Positions 26,401 through 35,632 are shown, counted from the stretch's first letter. The stretch: 64,000 bases of DNA from Luidia sarsii (GCA_949987565.1 OX465110.1:17524394-17588393); one strand, 5' to 3'. Notes: generated by a model from the sequence alone, not told the origin. Numbers and translations: made by a program.

Positions 26401-28668
26401 CCGTCACACCGGTACGTACTAGCCATTCAGATTGATGGCCGCTCACTGGGTTAACAACAACCTTCCCTTCCGTCACACCGGTACGTACTAGCCATTCAGA
26501 TTGATGGCCGCTCACTGGGTTAACAACAACCTTCCCTTCCGTCACACCGGTACGTACCAGCCATTCAGATTGATGGCCGCTCACTGGGTTAACAACAACC
26601 TTCCCTTCCCTCACACCGGTACGTACTAGCCATTCAAATTGATGGCCGCTCACTGGGTTAACAACAACCTTCCCTTCCGTCACACCGGTACGTACTAGCC
26701 ATTCAGATTGATGGCCGCTCACTGGGTTAACAACAACCTTCCCTTCCGTCACACCGGTACGTACTAGCCATTCAGATTGATGGCCGCTCTAAAATGTGAG
26801 TCAAAACCAGTCGCTGGACTTTAGATCGATCTTGCTCACTCTCGTCTTTTCCCTATCGGACAGCAGCCAGGCCGGAGAGGGTTGACGGTCACACCCTGAC
26901 CACGCCGATCCCAGAGGTTGTCATCTCCGACGTTTCCTCGGGCAGCACGGACGAGGAGAAAGAGGAGGAGATGATTGAGGAGGAGTTGGTGGTGCACGGG
27001 GAGGAGGATGGGGAGGACAACGGGGATCGTGGAGACATCGCCTCTCCCTCCTCCTCCTTTGTCGCCATCTACGACGACGACGAGTTGAGGGACATGTGGG
27101 CGGCCGTCCGCGCAGACGACCTCCAGGAGGTAATTTTCATGTCCATGACCCCCGACCTCTGACCCAGCCTACTTTAACGGAACCACAATCGTAGTAGGGT
27201 CACTTGTTTAGTGTTTTTCAGGGGCAGCACAGAAATGGGTACAAAAATAAAATTGTTGAGAACTGACAGGCAATACAGACTCCTGATAGGTCAGCTGTGG
27301 GTGGACTGGAGGAGGGGGGCATGCCATAGCATTGAATGTGGCCGAGGTCGAGCTCTACATGTAGAATTTGGCGCCACTCTTGACTGGCAGGTGATACTGA
27401 CTCCTGATAGGCCAGCTGTGGGTGGACTGGAGGAGGGGGGCATGCCATTAGCAGTTGATGAGGCCGAGGTCAAGCTCAACTTGGATAGGTCAGCTGTGGG
27501 TGGACTGGAAGAGGGGGCATGCCATAGCATTTAATGAGGCCGAGGTTGAGCTCAGCTTGGAGTGAAGGGACTGTAGTCCCTCTGATTCAAATTTGTTTTC
27601 TGGGATCTACGGTAGTCTGACTTTCAATTTGACGCCATACAGTGGCCTTACTGGCTCTGTCCCCCATCTTCCTCTCATTTTCAGGTCAAGAGACTTCACC
27701 AGGACCAGTGCGTGGCCCTCAACTTTACGTACCAGCAGACAACGGCGCTCCACGTTGCCGTGGAGTCTGGGGCTTTCTCGGTGACCGAGTACCTGCTTCA
27801 AGAGGCCACCATGGACCCCGACGTCCAAGATGAAGTGTGCAAGGTGAGTTCAGCCGAGGTGCAGTTGCGGGCAGCCATGGCCGTCCGTACGGTTTACAAA
27901 GAAAATACCACAGTGTGATTTGTTGAGCGAGACCGTGCTCTCTCGCGGGTTTTACACGATGGCAAGTTCAGAGTCAGATCACCATGCCACAAAGGATCGC
28001 TAGGATGCTGCGATTTAAGTCTGTGTCCCAAAATACGACTTTCCATTGGGTTCTCAAAGCTACCTTATACGGTCTATATGCTTGTTGAGGGACAGCCGTG
28101 CTTTCTGTTTGATTTTCAAAGCAACCACAAAGTTTGGTTGGCAACCCGTATCAACCACTGTATTCAAAGTTAGGTGATCAAGCTACTGTTTGTACACTAT
28201 TTTTTAAAGATAATGCAGTCTAGATTTCCTTAGGAAAACCAAGTGGTCTGTGAGGTTTTTAAAGCTGCTACATTCATAGTTCTCATAGTTTCTTTTAGAC
28301 ACGTGGGGCGTTAAGACACTTCCTTCAAAGAATTTGCCAGAACAGACCCTAAGAGTCCTTCAGTTTTAAAAAATGATGCATTGTTAAAAAAAAAAACCTG
28401 TACGGCGGTCATGGGCACTGGAGAAACGCCCGGCACGAAGTGGCTAAAGATATGCCTTGTTTCCCAGAACACGCCCCTGATGGTAGCTGCAATGAACGGC
28501 GACCACCGCATGGCAGAGCTTCTGCTCAACAAGTCTGCCTCGCTGGACCTCCGCAATCAGGAGGGACTCTGCGCCGAAGACCTTCTGCCCGACAACTGCT
28601 CCAGCGAGCTGAAACAACTCCTGACCGCCGACAGCCAAGCGTCCGAGACGGCCGAAGCCTTGTTGTGA
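8177..28668 (+). CDS. 5'-nucleotidase-family metallophosphoesterase with C-terminal ankyrin repeats (complete, 15 exons, 821 aa)
   Basis: Enzymes of this family hydrolyse phosphate esters of nucleotides and related substrates using two bound metals. Exons: 8177-8267, 10829-11077, 12358-12444, 13747-13886, 14565-14690, 15766-15888, 16701-16869, 18057-18152, 18610-18777, 19653-19825, 20426-20631, 21439-21650, 26864-27129, 27685-27843, 28468-28668. Every junction is GT-AG and every phase matches, giving 822 codons including the stop. Residues about 63-330 are the metallophosphatase domain and about 330-520 the 5'-nucleotidase C-terminal domain. About 625-690 is a very acidic linker and about 690-810 ankyrin-like. 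There is no signal peptide or GPI signal, so a cytoplasmic, perhaps membrane-tethered, enzyme is likely. Homologues are often labelled mannosylglucosyl-3-phosphoglycerate phosphatase-like in databases (my recollection); the true substrate is unknown. Confidence 0.9.
10660..10815. repeat. T-rich tandem repeat upstream of exon 2
   Basis: Units of about 35 bp (CATTTTTCCATTGTTTTT followed by CTGTGCT) repeat four to five times and supply the polypyrimidine tract before the exon 2 acceptor at 10828. Confidence 0.75.
10829..15888 (+). CDS. Exons 2-6: metallophosphatase catalytic core
   Basis: Metal-site motifs appear in family order: [12 protein letters not shown] (Asp70, with Tyr72 where bacterial enzymes usually have His), [10 protein letters not shown] (Asp107), YGNHDFDFG (Asn139, His140), IALTHM (His241) and LGGHDHD (His264 and His266). 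The GNHDFD motif is split by the intron between 12444 and 13747. Exon 4 holds the conserved FPWMMSNV, exon 5 EEEWLVTL. Introns here are phase 1, 1, 1, 0 and 0. All core motifs are intact, so the enzyme should be active. Confidence 0.9.
11105..11503. repeat. CCTCCTCAT microsatellite at the start of intron 2
   Basis: A pyrimidine-rich array of CCTCCTCAT / CCCCATCCT units begins about 25 bases after the exon 2 donor. The long open frames here in several phases are products of its 3-base periodicity. Confidence 0.95.
11583..11765 (+). mobile_element. tRNA-derived SINE-like element (family E)
   Basis: It has CGGCAGTTAATGGTTAAATG at the left, an AAGGGCTGGATAATTCACAT A-box-like core and TCGGGTTCAAGTACTGGTCC as the B-box region, ending in GTCAACGTTTTTGTTGCC. 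The order is inverted relative to the copy at 16455-16640. It lies in intron 2. Confidence 0.6.
11826..12335. mobile_element. Family B foldback element with a nested family D element
   Basis: The outer element has inverted arms of about 64 bp: it starts ATATAGGAAGGTTTGCGGTG and ends with the reverse complement (CACCGCAAACCTTCCTATAT). Arms also pair over AAGGAAGAGGTGTGGTTCTG. A second palindromic element is inserted near its centre (11989-12235). Partial family B relatives, recognised by GGTGACACC plus GTGGCTCTGAAAA, lie at about 18975-19160, 29805-29888, 44408-44545, 51970-52060 and 61895-61990. Confidence 0.8.
11989..12235. mobile_element. Family D MITE-like element nested in family B
   Basis: Terminal inverted repeats start CAGGGGCCAATTTCATAGAG and end CTATGAAATTGGGCCCTG, each followed inward by CCGCTTAAGCG or its complement, about 30 bp in all. 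The 247-bp element has no coding capacity. Family relatives are at 47848-48040 (internal part retained) and 34160-34200 (one terminus). Confidence 0.8.
14725..14910. mobile_element. Family A foldback element with target-site duplication
   Basis: This is the cleanest family A copy. Two arms of about 45 bp (TAGTGGGCCTGACGTTTCGA and complement) meet at a short CTTTGAGAAAGGCAAATG repeat, followed by the TTTTAGTCAGTAAGCAGTTT tail. The direct repeat AATTCATTTCATTGT at 14710-14724 and 14911-14925 is a 15-bp target-site duplication that defines both ends. It lies in intron 5, just after exon 5. Confidence 0.88.
15512..15664. mobile_element. MITE-like palindromic element (GTGGATTTCA termini)
   Basis: It starts AGGGGTGGATTTCACAAAG and ends CATGAAATCCACCACTGG, with an inner ACGATGGATAACCCATCGT palindrome. 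This is a small non-autonomous element in intron 5. Confidence 0.6.
16070..16425. mobile_element. Family A, long form: CT-rich interior plus right arm
   Basis: A CT-rich interior with repeats of TTTGATCTTTCCCCCTC and ACTAATCCCTACCCTACTCC leads into CACTCTGCCTTTGAGAAAGG and the standard family A right arm and tail (ends near TTGTATATCACC). The purine-rich complement follows the left arm at 7605-7830, so long and short forms of the element exist. Confidence 0.6.
16455..16640 (-). mobile_element. tRNA-derived SINE-like element (family E)
   Basis: On the minus strand it reads AAGAGCTGGATAGCTCAGAT, then GGTTCAAATACTGGTCCAG (B box), then CTTTGCCATTTTTAC. It is among the better-preserved family copies and lies in intron 6 just before exon 7. 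Confidence 0.65.
16701..20631 (+). CDS. Exons 7-11: linker and 5'-nucleotidase C-terminal domain
   Basis: Exon 9 carries [12 protein letters not shown] (across the junction) and [10 protein letters not shown] (Asn380, Arg385), the classical substrate-binding signature. Exon 10 carries [10 protein letters not shown] and exon 11 GKDGYD. Exon 11 follows a run of 29 T, then GACGGAG. The only AG that keeps the phase is at 20424-20425, so the exon starts AAGACGTAC at 20426. Codon use is GC-rich at third positions, unlike the AT-rich introns. Confidence 0.88.
17640..18008. mobile_element. tRNA-like repeat (family F), two adjoining copies
   Basis: Each copy has GCTCGACGTGATAAACACTG, TGCCTGATGAAAGCATTTCA and GGCAGCTGGAGCGG, and the first then has GAACCCGCCATGCCCGCTTT, which resembles a tRNA T-arm read in antisense. 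Relatives lie at 19325-19545, 35640-35990, 48955-49260 and 60370-60780. The second copy runs up to the exon 8 acceptor region. Confidence 0.55.
20808..21222. repeat. GGATGTGGATGT minisatellite in intron 11
   Basis: Units of 6 and 12 bases (GGATGT, GGATGTGGACGTGGGTGG) repeat without a break over about half of intron 11 (20632-21438). Both strands are open in several frames because of the 3-base periodicity; none is a gene. Confidence 0.95.
21439..21650 (+). CDS. Exon 12, whose 3' end is the founder of the 69-bp array
   Basis: It encodes residues 543-614 of a charged, helix-rich linker containing [19 protein letters not shown] and [19 protein letters not shown]. The last residues ([12 protein letters not shown]) and the donor CCG|GTACGT resemble the 69-bp unit that then repeats through the whole intron. 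If the intron is retained the frame reads HTGTY and stops at the TAG at 21659-21661. Confidence 0.88.
21614..26790. repeat. 69-bp minisatellite containing the intron 12 5' splice site (about 75 copies)
   Basis: The unit is 69 bp. It contains CGGTACGTACTAGCCATTCA, GATTGATGGCCGCTCACTGG and GTTAACAACAACCTTCCCTT in that order. The authentic donor GT at 21651 and the last copy at 26757 are 5106 bases apart, exactly 74 periods, so no net insertion or deletion has accumulated. Nearly all copies keep GTACGT (two have GTATGT). Variation is limited to a few sites: TAG/CAG after GTACGTAC, CACTGGG/CACTTGG, GCCGC/GCTGATC, GATGG/GACGG and CCTTCCGTC/CCTGCCATC. The array makes up about 98% of intron 12. Confidence 0.97.
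26864..28668 (+). CDS. Exons 13-15: acidic linker and ankyrin repeats
   Basis: Exon 13 encodes a Glu/Asp-rich stretch ([19 protein letters not shown]) and then [19 protein letters not shown], which looks like the end of a first ankyrin helix. Exon 14 contains [20 protein letters not shown] and exon 15 [20 protein letters not shown], both standard ankyrin repeats. The protein ends ETAEALL at the TGA at 28666-28668. The exon 13 acceptor is a tandem CAGCAG at 26861-26866, so Ala614 or a two-alanine variant may be made. Confidence 0.85.
27262..27560. repeat. Three-copy degenerate tandem repeat in intron 13
   Basis: Units of roughly 75-115 bp share CAGCTGTGGGTGGACTGGA, GGGGGCATGCCAT and GAGGCCGAGGTCAAGCTC. 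There are three imperfect copies between exons 13 and 14. Confidence 0.75.
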
Positions 28669-31600
28669 AGGCACACGTCAGTCGGGGAGGAGGAGGGAGC
28701 GGGTTCTCTTAAAACAGAAATCACGGAGAGCCTTTCTAAAACCTCAGGACATGTAGATCAGACACGGTCCTCTTTCAACTTTGAAACATAGAGCCATCCG
28801 TCCCAGCGGACTAAAGACTGTCTGTCGACAGCCAACGACCAACGTCCGAGAAAAAAACAAGCCTAGCTTTGAAGCCATGTACGCTCAAAACAATCGATCC
28901 TAATGAGCCAAAGGTTGGGTTGCAGTATAAAATGAGGCTTTCCAACGTTGACGCCAAGAGTTTCACATTCTGCATCTTGGATTTCACGGCGTGTCACAAA
29001 GAGCCGTCAATATATACACCGTCTTCTCTCCTGAGAGGAGTCAAATAACAGTGAAGATGTCTACAATCTTGGACCATCAGCCAACTGGGGTGGGTTGGTT
29101 TTGTTTTCCACCGCTTTCATTTCTGGTGAAAGTTTTCACCCTAAGAATTAAAAACAAAAATGGCGTCACATTTGGGTGCAATAGTGTGCAATTGCTAAAC
29201 ATGTGAAGCATCTCAAGATAGAAGCATGGACAGTGACACTGAGAATTGGAAAAACAATGTAAAATTTATTTTCACTGAGAACATACTGGTGTCGGTAGCT
29301 GTATTAGTACAAATGTACTTTGCAGGTCAATGTACAAGTTTTCCCAAGAGGCGTAAAAAAAAAGTTGTTTGAAATTCTGAATGAAATATGACACTTGCAT
29401 CGAGCCTTAATATAATTATTTCCACTATTTCTGTTTCATAAAAAAAATTAATTACTTTTAATTACTTGTACAACATTCTGGCATATTATTATCCATCAGA
29501 TGATTTGTTTTTATTCTGTAAATAGACAATAAGATGTATTTATTTGCATTTATAAAAAAAAAAACAGCATTCAGCTTCTTAAGTATATATATGCATTTAT
29601 TCTATTTTGGGTTACTGCTTACATGTACGTATTCATTCATTCTACTGAATATTTATACCTATTTAAATAGCCATGCTGAATATTCAAGATTACAAAAGGT
29701 AATCAGGCATTTCCGGGTTTTTTATTTAGGATAGGCTTGGCAGTGACCGATTCAGAGAATTTATGCGGATGACATGGGAACGTTTGTTTGGTGGATTCTA
29801 AGTGTAAGAGGTTTGTGGTGACACCGTTGGCAAAATCTCTTTTGCGAGTGAGTGCGACTCTTTGCAGAGCCACGGTGTCACCGAAACAATTCCCAAATAC
29901 TTATCAAATTTAGTGCCAAGGTTTTAAAAGGTTCTAATACATGTATGTTTATTATCATCAGTTTACTCAAGAGGTTTTGGTTATAAATGATATACGATAT
30001 AGTACTTCTTATTTTTGTACAAATTAAAAACAGTTGAGTCATTAAAATTATAATTTTGGAGGAAAACATCTTTTTACATTTCTATCTCCAATGCTGGATC
30101 TCTTCAGGGTACATTTGCGCGACTTCCTTTTTTTCTTTTGTGGAGTTACCGATGGTGTGATTTGGTCATTTCTATCTTAAAAAATACTTGCATTCCACTC
30201 ATACATATCAGTCTTCTCATTCCTTTTTTTCAGTCAAGTTTTTGCTTTCTGTTGTTTTTAATCAAAATGGAAAGTTTTGTTCTCATTTGTTTCGAAACTG
30301 GGTCACTATCATCTCATCAATGTTGGGATTCTGCAGTTGATAAGAGAAATTCCTTTGACTCTGGCTTTGAGAAAGGTCCTGCTAGGATCTAAACGTCAGG
30401 CCCACTAAATTTTGAGATTTGCATTTTGGTAATTTTAGTCAGTAAGCCGTTTGCAACATTTTTGTATATCAATATTGGGAAGCTTTATTAGATTGCATTT
30501 TTCGTTTTGACCAACACAGTCCTCGTGATTCTGCAGTTTATAAGACTCCTTTGACAAATTGACGTAATAGTATTGATTCTAAATATGTTCTTGGCTAACC
30601 AAAAGTCCCGAATCGCAGCAGTTGCAATAATCAACCTTTTTCTCTCTTTTTCATTTTTCCATTGGTAGTGGTGAAATTATACATCCTGCACTTAAACAAA
30701 TCTTGACATCTACGCTATTCATAAATTTCTTTCACTTTTCATAACATTATTTTTAGCTTTTTAAACTTTTGATTGTAAAATTTCACTTATTTGAGAATGT
30801 CTTTTAATATTTAAGTCATTTTATAGTTTTCAGATTTGAAGTTGTGCTATTACAATATTATATGAATATATGTGTACATTGAGAAAGATATTGGCAATAT
30901 TTTCTTCCTCCAAAAGTGCCTTCAACGAGAACTTTGCACCATGTGTTATCTAATGGTGGGTACCAGGTACAATGGACCCAATTTGTGAACATGTGTTATT
31001 TAAATGGTGGGTACCATTTACATGTACTGGACCCAGTTTGTGAACATGTGTTATTTAATGGTGGGTACCAGGGACAGTGGACCCAACTTGTGAACATGTG
31101 TTATCTAATGGTGGATACCAGGGACAATGGATCTAATTTGTACAATTCAACTCTTATTTGAACACACATGCACAGGGTAAAACGTTATATGCTAAAAGTG
31201 TTAATTGTCGGAAAGCTATGTAATTATGAGCCATGCAAAGCTTTGTTCAACTCTCACAGATTGGATACAAGGCCCGGGTCACCTTATTGGACAAGTCCAC
31301 CATTGTCACAGGAAACAAGCTCATTGATGAGCAATTGTAGCAATATAAGTTTTATGAATTTTCTTAAGATAGCAATAAAGTTCCTGACAATGAGTTCTTG
31401 TGTCAGAAGGAAATGTTTCTTGGTCATTGTAATTATGATGTCAGTCTTCAGGTCTAAGCCAGGAGAAGCTGTGTAATGTCTTCGGATTATACAGCCACAC
31501 AGCCTTAAAATGTCTATGCTGAACACTATGCATTCTTCATGTATATGTTCACTTTCTCCCTTTAATATTTCCCTTTTATCTCTCCCCCTTTGATCCCTTC

Positions 31601-34600
31601 CCTACCGCTTGCCCTTCCCCCTGATCTCACTATCACTATACTTTGTCTACCAGCTTTCCTCGTTTGATCACTTGCCTGCTCCTAGCTTGCCCTTCCCTTT
31701 AGATCTCACCCTCATATTCTGTCTACCAGATTTCCTCCTCTGTTTACTTCCCTACTCCTTGCCCTTCCCTTTAGATCTCACCCTAGTCTGTCTACCAGCT
31801 TTCCTTGTTTGATCACTTGCCTGCTCCTAGCTTGCCCTTCCCTTTAGATCTCACCCTCATATTCTGTCTACCAGATTTCCTCCTCTGTTTACTTCCCTAC
31901 TCCTTGCCCTTCCCTTTAGATCTCACCCCATTCTGTCTACCAGATTTCCTCCTCTGACCACTTCCCTACTCCTTGCTCTTCCTTTAGACCTCACCCTTGT
32001 CTGTCTACCAGCTTTCCTACTTTGATCTCTTCCCTACTGTTTGCCCTCCCCTTCAGATCTCACCTCCCTTTGTCCATCTTCTGCCATCCATATTTGCCCT
32101 TGTCATTCTGCCTTTGAAAGAGGCACTGTTGTTAGGTATAAACAAGCAGACCCTATGAGAACAAGAACAGTTGGAGTTCTGCCTACCTTAATATGATGAG
32201 TAGCTCCCCCCCAAAAAAATGTCCGTCGCTCTGTAAGAGACACACCCAGTTGACAAGATCTTTGGCTCAAACAGAGGCAGTCTCCCGACGACACTCGGAG
32301 CGCACTTTAAGTACACATTGAGTCTCTCCGATATCTTCCCTGGGATAGCTAGAACATGCTACAGCTCGTCCACCATGATTGGAATGATGCTGTACGTAAC
32401 ACCCTGAAGAGTTTGCAAGCCGGCCGCTGGCTGCTCTTTTTCCAGTCCGTGTTGAACCAGAGTGGACAGAATTACTGGTAGATGCTACCATAGGTTTGGG
32501 GAAAAAAACACTTGGGTACAGAACAGTCATCCTCATGTAGTACGTGTTTATCTTCAAACCAAGATTTTTAGAGCGAGAACACTTGATCAAACAGACACTG
32601 TCCTGGTAAAGTGAAGGTTCAGAAAGTGTCCAGACTAATGTTGGAGAAGGTTACATGGTGGACTGTTAAGTCTGGCATCAAGACTAATGACTTGTGCATT
32701 GAATTGGCACATGCAGTTCTGAATGGTAAGCTGACTGGGTGGTGTGCAGTAAAACAAAATGGTCATTCCTAGCATTGTTAGAATGCACTGCATCCGAGTG
32801 TGCTCCACCCAATGTGCAGATAGCACTGTCACTCTACTGTGTGGTGATCACTATTGTTCAGCAGAACAATAAAAATGCATGCCTTCTCCAACTCCAGAGC
32901 CAGTCACTGCCTTGGTTCAAATTAGGATTGGCAACAAAGAACCATCAGTATGTGGCATATGGACATAGTGACCCAAATAGTTGCCATTGTAAACTGCATA
33001 CTGAGCAGATTTATCTGGAAGACAATGTCACAGGGTGGACAGGCATGGGTGCTGGGAGAGGCCATGGGAATGGCAGTGAGCAAGGGGTGGGATAGGGTAC
33101 ATGTAGGTTGGGATGGGATGGGATAGGATACATGTAGGTTGGGATGGGGTGGGTTGGGATGGGGCGGGATGAGGTGGGGTTGGATGGGGTGGGTTGGAAT
33201 AGGGTAGGGTGGGGTGGGATGGGGCGGGATGAGGTGGGGTGGGTGGGATGGAATGGGTTGGGATGGGATGAAACAGGACGGGTGGAGTGGGGTGGAGTGG
33301 AATAGGGTGGAGTGGGTTGGGATGGGGTGGAGTGGGTTGGGATGAGGTGGGGTTGGATGGGGTGGGTTGGAATAGGGTAGGGTGGGGTGGGATGGGGCGG
33401 GATGAGGTGGGGTGGGTGGGATGGAATGGGTTGGGATGGGATGAAACGGGACGGGTGGAGTGGGGTGGAGCGGAATAGGGTGGAGTGGGTTGGGATGGGG
33501 TGGAGTGGGTTGGGATGGGGTGGAGTGGGTTGGGATGGGGTGGAGTGAGTTAGGATGGGGTGGAATGGGATGGGTGGAGTGGGTTGGGATGGGGTGGAAT
33601 GGGATGGTATGGGATAGGGGTGGGGTGGAATGGGATAGGATAGGTATCTACATATTGTAATTATAATTTCCTCCCTAATTCATTGGATATTGCTCAGAAG
33701 AGAGGCAACTACAGAGGCCACACAACATTCAATACAATGCAATACACATTTGGGCTTTTAATTTAATTGATATACACAGACAAATTGGATGGGTCATTGT
33801 GATTACACATTTTCATCATGTTTGCCCCCCAAAAAGTGTTGAAACATGACATTGAATTCAATTCAAAATATCTTTCGAGCCTTGTACCTCAGTCTTTCAA
33901 AAATATACAGCACTATGATGCGTCATCAATCAAATTGGGCTTCATACAAATAAATATGGAGAATTGGTTCTTGCCGCGCCTGAAATGCTCTTGAAGGGGA
34001 TTTCAGACCACCAGTATCCGTGGTGGATGTATCGAGCCGAGAGGAGTTTTGAGGTGGCACTGAGTAACAATGACCACTGTGTGCGTCTGAGAAGAACAGG
34101 GTGGGTCGCTTCTTCACAGAACGGCACGAACCATTTTGTGCACAGTGCCAATGCGCACACCAGGGACCAATTTCATAGAGCCGCAATATTAAAGCGCCAA
34201 AAGAACAGGTAACAGCTATGCATATTTGGGGTTATTCCCTTGGAGACACCTTAGCAACCACATTGATCACAATCAATGATACCAATCGAAAACCCTCATT
34301 TCCTTAGAATGAAAAGCACAAACAGTGAATCTAGCTTTGAAATTCTGCTTTTGATTTACAATGCATACGCCAAAACAATGTGTATCAGTACACCCAAGGC
34401 AGAATTTGAACTTAAACAGGTGAAATGAAAAGCAGAAATTGATTTCTCATGTTTAATCAAAGCATGTACCTTCTTATAAAAGGATTGGGTCTTTTTTCCC
34501 TCCTGCGACCTAATAATGTTCTTGTCCACCCCTTAATTCCTCATTGGAAAAGTTCCATTCCATTCTGACGCAACTGTGCCATGTACTCTTAATAAAATGC

Positions 34601-34770
34601 GTTGTACTTGGAACTGATCAGTTAAATCACATTGCAGTCCGGAAAATGTGTGCTGTCATCTGGAGTACAGATGAGACCAAATGCACTACCAGCATGAACT
34701 TTGATCTTTAAATTATGCAAATTGATGCACTTCTGTGCTAGCCTCCATCTCCAGTCTGTGATAAGCGAGT
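28669..34770. other. 3' flank and intergenic region, repeats only
   Basis: No gene is supported. The first part probably includes the nucleotidase-ankyrin 3' UTR; an AATAAA occurs near 31372, but its use is unproven. Family B (29805-29888) and family A right-arm (30363-30470) fragments are present. So are a roughly 50-bp repeat of GTGTTATCTAATGGTGG / GACCCAA (30930-31140) and a CT-rich array of about 70-bp units (31560-32060) ending in a family A fragment. From 33080 to 33650 there is a GGGATGGGGTGGAGT array. Confidence 0.7.
33080..33650. repeat. GGGATGGGGTGGAGTGGGTT-type G-rich minisatellite
   Basis: 5-, 10- and 20-bp units built on GGGATGGGGT and GGAGTGGGTT repeat with one longer internal duplication (about 33160-33270 resembles 33340-33450). 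Strong G-strand bias on plus could support G-quadruplex formation. No gene spans it. Confidence 0.85.
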
Positions 34771-34925
34771 TCTGTGATCAGGCTGCAGAGGGAGCTGTAC
34801 CCCAAGCTAGTCTCGATTCAAGACGGTATTTTTTCCCTCAAGTGGAGGATTTGAGTACAAAATACCCTCCACCTGTGTATGACGAGAGCCAGAATTTGCT
34901 GAAACACTATACATCAGAGCCTTGA
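34771..34925 (+). CDS. Possible terminal exon of an unrecognised gene
   Basis: A good acceptor (GCCTCCATCTCCAG) is followed by 51 open codons ending in TGA. The peptide contains SLDSRRYFFPQVEDLSTKY and PPPVYDESQNLLKHYTSEP, which has balanced composition and no simple repeat. I do not recognise it, and no upstream exon with a matching donor was found. It could be chance or a decayed gene or transposase. Confidence 0.25.
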
Positions 34926-35398
34926 AACTAAGACTAACCCTCGATTCCACCGACCACTGAGAGCAGAGGAAGTGTCATATCTCACGATGCCAATGGTACA
35001 CCTGGCATGGGGTCTAGTCCAATCAGTACTTTGTGTGGTAATTGGTAGACAAGTGAGCACCTCACTGCACATGTGCTGTTAACTTGTACTGCAGATCAGT
35101 AATACTATCTTTCCTTGCTCAATACTGAATGTTTCCTCCCATGCACACATTACAGTGCTTTAAACTCAATCCTTATCCAATCTGTGACCCATGGAACCTC
35201 AGCGTAGCACACTGAGCAAATCATCAGTGGCCAACAAAAATCTAGGGGAAACCCTGCACTGTGGCTTATTACTTTGGCACTTCCCACTGGCAGCCTGCCA
35301 TCTGGCAAAACCCTTTCACAAAGCCAAACCATCCGCAGTGGCCAGAGCTGACATGAGTTGTCCAATCACCTACAATAACGGCACGACCAACGACAAGT

Positions 35399-35632
35399 TT
35401 GGAGTTCCATGGAGTCCGTCAGCGAGACATCTTCAACAGCGGCAGTGTAGATAGTCTGGCGACTGTAAGGGCGGCTGAAACCAGCCGTTACTTCCAGAGA
35501 CAGAGTCAGGGTGCAAGTCTTCAAGCTTCCGATTGCCATTTTCGGAAAAAAAAGCAGATACTGTACAACGCCAGACGATGGCGGGCATTCGGAAGCACAC
35601 TGACCTCAGTGACCCTTCACAACGAGGTAAGA
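35399..35632 (+). pseudogene. Possible exon or decayed coding segment
   Basis: An open frame (including DIFNSGSVDSLATVRAAETS and FRKKKQILYNARRWRAFG) ends at a consensus donor, CACAACGAG|GTAAGA. An overlapping open stretch in another frame (35191-35454, containing CPITYNNGTTNDKFGVPWSP) precedes it. One frameshift would join the two, which suggests a degraded gene. No family is recognised. Confidence 0.22.

Noticed and set aside
21386..26752. Minus-strand open frame of 1788 codons built from 23-residue repeats
   Set aside because: It is the antisense of the 69-bp array. The period is a multiple of three and the unit lacks a stop in this frame, so length is automatic. It overlaps exon 12 in antisense and has no splice or promoter support.
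21614..26790. CRISPR-like array of repeats and spacers
   Set aside because: The whole 69-bp unit repeats with no unique spacers, in a eukaryotic intron.
33964..34212. 82-residue plus frame at 34 kb
   Set aside because: Its end runs into a family D terminus (CAATTTCATAGAGCCGC), and the rest has no coding features or splice sites.
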